Shown here one piece after another: positions 12,898 through 14,970 of a stretch of 14,970 nt of DNA (position 1 is its first letter; each line of letters begins with the position of its first letter). The DNA is taken from the NCBI GenBank assembly GCA_964547725.1, contig CAZJOO010000015.1:1-14970 (forward strand), given 5' to 3'. The translations under genes were made by a program, and so were the position numbers. The DNA comes from JAAZMU01 sp964547725 (lineage in GTDB: Bacteria; Patescibacteriota; Minisyncoccia; Minisyncoccales; Minisyncoccaceae). The notes under the pieces are model-generated. The model saw nothing but the letters and a program-made list of their open reading frames with translations. It did not search any database and had not been told where the DNA came from.

Positions 12898-14340
12898 TTA
12901 TCCTAAGTCTAAAGTAGAATCTATTTTGATTTTTTGCACAAACTCTGGAACGTGACTAACTAGAATCATAGCTCCGGCATACTTATTTAAAGCTTCTGCT
13001 ATTATTGGAATATGACGAAAATTAATATGATTTGTTGGTTCGTCTAGAATAAGAAGTCCTGGTCTTTCTAAAACAAGTCTAGTGAAAGCAACCAACCCTT
13101 TTTGCCCCTCGGATAAACTACCTATCTTTTCGTTCATAATCTTTCCGTCGATAAGAAATCCGGCAGCAATATTTCTCATATTTTGCTCTGTTTCTTCTTC
13201 AGCTGCTTTGGAAAGAGATTGATAAACTGTTTCTTCAAAGTTTAAATTAGAAAAATCTTGTCTGTAATATCCAATCTTTACGCCGTCAGCAATCTTTACT
13301 CCATCAGCGGTGCGATTAACAATTGATTCAAGTAAAGTACTTTTTCCAATACCATTAGGTCCTTTCAAAAGAAGATGTTCTGTTTTTCTTACCTCTATAT
13401 CGGTTTTTCTTTCTAAGGCTTTTTGTTTTTTAATGGTTTTGAACTTTGTGATATGAATAATTACTCCTGAAAGACCTTCTTGCGCAGGGATAATAAAAGA
13501 ATGAATTGTCTTATCCTCTCTTCTTAAGTCTACTTTTGCTTCTTCTGCTTCACTAGCCTTTGCTCTCATTCTTTTGGCAAGCACACGCATTTGTCCCCCT
13601 TTGTGAGCGAAGAAATTAGCACGCTCTCTCTTTTCTTGAATTAATTTAGAAAGCTGAACATTCTTTTTGTTTAGTTTGTCTTGATGAAGAGCAATCTGTT
13701 CTTGTACGTCAAAATAGTCTCCTGTGAATTGCTCCACGTTTCTTGTAAAAACATCAAGGTATAAAACACCATCGGTAAAACTATTTAAGAAATCTGCGTC
13801 ATGAGAAATAACAAGACAAGTTTTTTGATAGACAATTAAAAACTTCTTAAGACGCTCAATCCCCTCTTTGTCTAAATTATTTGTTGGTTCGTCTAGTAAA
13901 AGTAAGTCTGGATTTTGAATAAGGGCTGAAGCCAAAAGAAGTCTTGCTTGTTGTCCCCCAGAAAAAGATTTAATAGCTCTATCGTGAGGAGCTTCTAAGT
14001 TAACTATTTCAAGAACATCGTCTATTTTTGGATCAATATCATATACTTTTTCCTTAAAACATTTTTCGAAAAATTCCCTAACAGTTAAGTCTAATTGATT
14101 TCTTGGGATTACTTGACGCGCAAGAGCCACAGAAACATCGTTAACAATGTTTATGCTTCCACTATCTGGTGTAAATTCTTTTGTAATTAGAGAAAAAATT
14201 GTACTTTTTCCTGCTCCGTTTTGCCCCATAAGGGTTATTTTCTTTCCTCTGAGAATAGAAAAATCGACCTCTTTAATTAGAGGACTCTCTTCCTTATACC
14301 CGAAGGTAACTTTTTTAAATTTTAAAACTGATTCGTTCAT
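12898..14340 (-). CDS. ABC-F family ATPase (ribosome-associated)
   Basis: ABC-F proteins have two ATPase cassettes and no membrane domain; they bind the ribosomal E site to rescue stalls, tune translation or protect against antibiotics. The protein has 480 residues, shorter than the usual 520-550. Cassette 1: Walker A GQNGAGKST (39-47), signature SFSGGQQAR (125-133), Walker B LLLLDEPTNNLD (146-157), switch His180. An interdomain linker (about 210-275) is helical and basic, with RANFFAHKGGQMRVLAKRMR (240-259). Cassette 2: Walker A GPNGIGKST (327-335), signature SLSEGQKG (408-415, Glu replacing Gly), Walker B LLILDEPTNHIN (429-440), switch His463. A six-residue duplication ADGVK/ADGVK occurs at 345-355. 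Whether it gives resistance cannot be told. It has a conspicuous palindrome in its leader. Confidence 0.9.
   Translation of the reverse strand: MNESVLKFKKVTFGYKEESPLIKEVDFSILRGKKITLMGQNGAGKSTIFSLITKEFTPDSGSINIVNDVSVALARQVIPRNQLDLTVREFFEKCFKEKVYDIDPKIDDVLEIVNLEAPHDRAIKSFSGGQQARLLLASALIQNPDLLLLDEPTNNLDKEGIERLKKFLIVYQKTCLVISHDADFLNSFTDGVLYLDVFTRNVEQFTGDYFDVQEQIALHQDKLNKKNVQLSKLIQEKRERANFFAHKGGQMRVLAKRMRAKASEAEEAKVDLRREDKTIHSFIIPAQEGLSGVIIHITKFKTIKKQKALERKTDIEVRKTEHLLLKGPNGIGKSTLLESIVNRTADGVKIADGVKIGYYRQDFSNLNFEETVYQSLSKAAEEETEQNMRNIAAGFLIDGKIMNEKIGSLSEGQKGLVAFTRLVLERPGLLILDEPTNHINFRHIPIIAEALNKYAGAMILVSHVPEFVQKIKIDSTLDLG
13276..13311 (-). repeat. 18-bp tandem duplication inside the ABC-F gene
   Basis: Two adjacent 18-nt units (13311-13294 and 13293-13276) encode TADGVK then IADGVK and agree at 14 of 18 bases. 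Two of the four differences are synonymous, which shows the duplication is not brand new. It lies just before the Q-loop segment GYYRQDF of cassette 2. Confidence 0.85.
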
Positions 14341-14352
14341 AATGATTTTAAA

Positions 14353-14386
14353 TGTAAATTACTTCTATAAAATAGAATAATTTACA
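14353..14386 (-). promoter_or_regulatory. Imperfect palindrome / hairpin in the ABC-F leader
   Basis: TGTAAATTA-C-TTCTAT, loop AAA, ATAGAA-TAATTTACA: 15 base pairs with a single bulged base. It sits 12 nt before the ABC-F start in the 69-nt gap after YwbE. No T-run follows on the minus strand, so a classical terminator is unlikely. It could be a protein-binding operator or an RNA hairpin controlling read-through or translation of the ABC-F gene. Confidence 0.55.
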
Positions 14387-14409
14387 AAGAGTTATTTTAT
14401 TATTGAAAA

Positions 14410-14613
14410 TTATAATAGTTTAATAACAATGTTTTGCACCCTTCCCACACTTCCATCTTCGAGCATTACTTTGATTCCATGGGGGTGAGAACTAGAGCTT
14501 GTTAATATTCTATCTATAATTCCGCGAGTTAATTTTCCTGTTCTTTGATCCTTTTTTAGAATAATATCAACCTCTAATCCTTTTTTGATATTTTCTCTAT
14601 TTTGTCCATCCAT
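14410..14613 (-). CDS. YwbE-family protein (DUF2196)
   Basis: This small conserved protein of 67 residues and full family length belongs to the YwbE group (DUF2196) of unknown function. Nearly the whole sequence is family signature: NIKKGLEVDIILKKDQRTGK (8-27), RGIIDRILTSSS (31-42), HPHGIKVMLEDGSVGRVQNI (43-62). The fold is expected to be a small beta barrel resembling nucleic-acid-binding modules, which is inference. No signal peptide is present. It lies 69 nt upstream of the ABC-F gene in the same direction and may share its transcript. No Shine-Dalgarno is visible before the ATG (GAAACGC). Confidence 0.85.
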   Translation of the reverse strand: MDGQNRENIKKGLEVDIILKKDQRTGKLTRGIIDRILTSSSSHPHGIKVMLEDGSVGRVQNIVIKLL

Positions 14614-14816
14614 GCGTTTCTAAAAACAAGCACTGTTTTTCTTTAATTCCTTCTTTTAGCTCTCCTATTTTTTTGAATATAAAAAAGATACGAACATTTA
14701 TGTTTGATAATAGAACTTCTAAAATTGTCATTTGTCTATTTTTCATATATTTTTTATAGCCAATAAAATTACCTTATCAGATTTTTAAGTAAAAATCTAA
14801 TTTAAAAAGGAGGGAG
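14614..14816. other. AT-rich intergenic stretch between the edge gene and YwbE
   Basis: About 200 nt with no convincing gene. It holds a perfect but entirely AT-rich 9-bp inverted repeat AGATTTTTA/TAAAAATCT (14779-14798) with a 2-nt centre and no T-run on either strand. It also holds a 49-codon open frame on the minus strand (14597-14746) that I do not accept as a gene. The YwbE promoter should lie here, but no clear -35/-10 pair stands out. Confidence 0.5.
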
Positions 14817-14970
14817 TTATGTTCTTCTTGCACATAATCTACCCTTCCTTGTGTCCAAATTACAACTTCCAGAATAGAACATTCCATCAGTTCTTCGAAA
14901 CGAAAAAGAAACTTCGTTCTTTCCTTTAGGTTGAATTCTAACAATTCTACCTTCCATTAAACCTTTTTCA
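14817..14970 (-). CDS. C-terminal fragment of an unrecognised protein, partial
   Basis: An open minus-strand frame enters from the right edge (first full codon at 14969) and ends at TAA 14819-14817, giving 50 residues. The visible C-terminus runs GLMEGRIVRIQPKGKNEV then a basic, Cys-containing end (SGSCNLDTRKGRLCARRT). The pattern of alternating hydrophobic and charged residues suggests beta strands, as in a small RNA- or DNA-binding barrel. I do not recognise a family. It may start inside the window at Met5 (ATG 14957-14955), but the frame is open to the edge. It is in the same direction as all other protein genes. Confidence 0.5.
   Translation of the reverse strand, partial: EKGLMEGRIVRIQPKGKNEVSFSFRRTDGMFYSGSCNLDTRKGRLCARRT

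Noticed and set aside
14597..14746. 49-codon minus-strand open frame beginning MKNRQMTILEVL, overlapping the YwbE start by 17 nt
   Set aside because: No ribosome site or promoter, composition follows the AT-rich spacer, and it overlaps a well-conserved gene; chance open frames of this size are expected here.
14779..14798. Perfect AT inverted repeat as a terminator of the right-edge gene
   Set aside because: A 2-nt centre, no G-C pairs except one near the base, and no T-run; too weak to call.
14819..14929. 36-codon plus-strand frame behind AAGGAGGGAG
   Set aside because: It is antisense to a longer open frame, is rich in Phe/Tyr/His/Asn as expected for the complement of coding DNA, and has no recognisable protein features.
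1..14970. CRISPR array, insertion sequence, integrase, phage or toxin-antitoxin module
   Set aside because: No spaced direct repeats, terminal inverted repeats, transposase or recombinase motifs, or paired small genes were found on either strand.

Overview
The window looks like part of a small, AT-rich bacterial genome, most likely from the Candidate Phyla Radiation (Patescibacteria, Parcubacteria-like). The support is indirect: tightly packed genes with 0-11 nt gaps or overlaps, short versions of core proteins, a MurF-like ligase with a membrane N-terminus, a LamG-bearing pseudopilin, and very few Shine-Dalgarno sites. Bacterial hallmarks (FtsQ, FemABX, YbaB, Mur ligase) rule out an archaeon. 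TGA is used as a normal stop (end of the Mur ligase at 6438 and of the aminotransferase at 5221), so this is not one of the CPR lineages that read TGA as glycine. Every protein gene is on the minus strand. The only plus-strand gene is a tRNA.

Reading in the direction of transcription (high to low coordinates): the right edge carries the C-terminus of an unrecognised protein (14817-14970). A YwbE-family protein, an ABC-F ATPase, a type IV pilin-like LamG protein, a ZIP metal transporter and a membrane-anchored Kazal-domain protein follow. The pilin and ZIP genes each have their own promoter, placed so that transcription should start at the ATG (leaderless mRNAs). A bidirectional terminator (10525-10551) closes the Kazal gene and the convergent plus-strand tRNA-Leu(CAA). 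A 94-residue orphan gene follows, ending in a terminator hairpin that overlaps its last codons.

The main unit runs from 10006 to 608: serS, alpha/beta hydrolase, membrane Mur ligase, DegT-type aminotransferase, YbaB, TIM-barrel protein, DUF4015 glycoside-hydrolase-like protein, FemABX transferase, FtsQ, HAD phosphatase. Most junctions overlap or nearly touch, and a rho-independent terminator at 564-591 closes the unit. Its common theme is the cell envelope: peptide ligation (Mur ligase), peptide branching (FemABX), possible sugar amination (DegT), glycan processing (DUF4015) and septation (FtsQ). The first four genes of the unit are translationally coupled.

At the left edge a separate lipoprotein gene has a TTGACA promoter, a strong AAGGAG ribosome site and an untranslated leader that can fold as an H-type pseudoknot. 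This is the clearest unexplained regulatory signal in the window. A second one is a 15-bp imperfect palindrome immediately upstream of the ABC-F gene. I found no CRISPR array, insertion sequence, integrase or phage gene.
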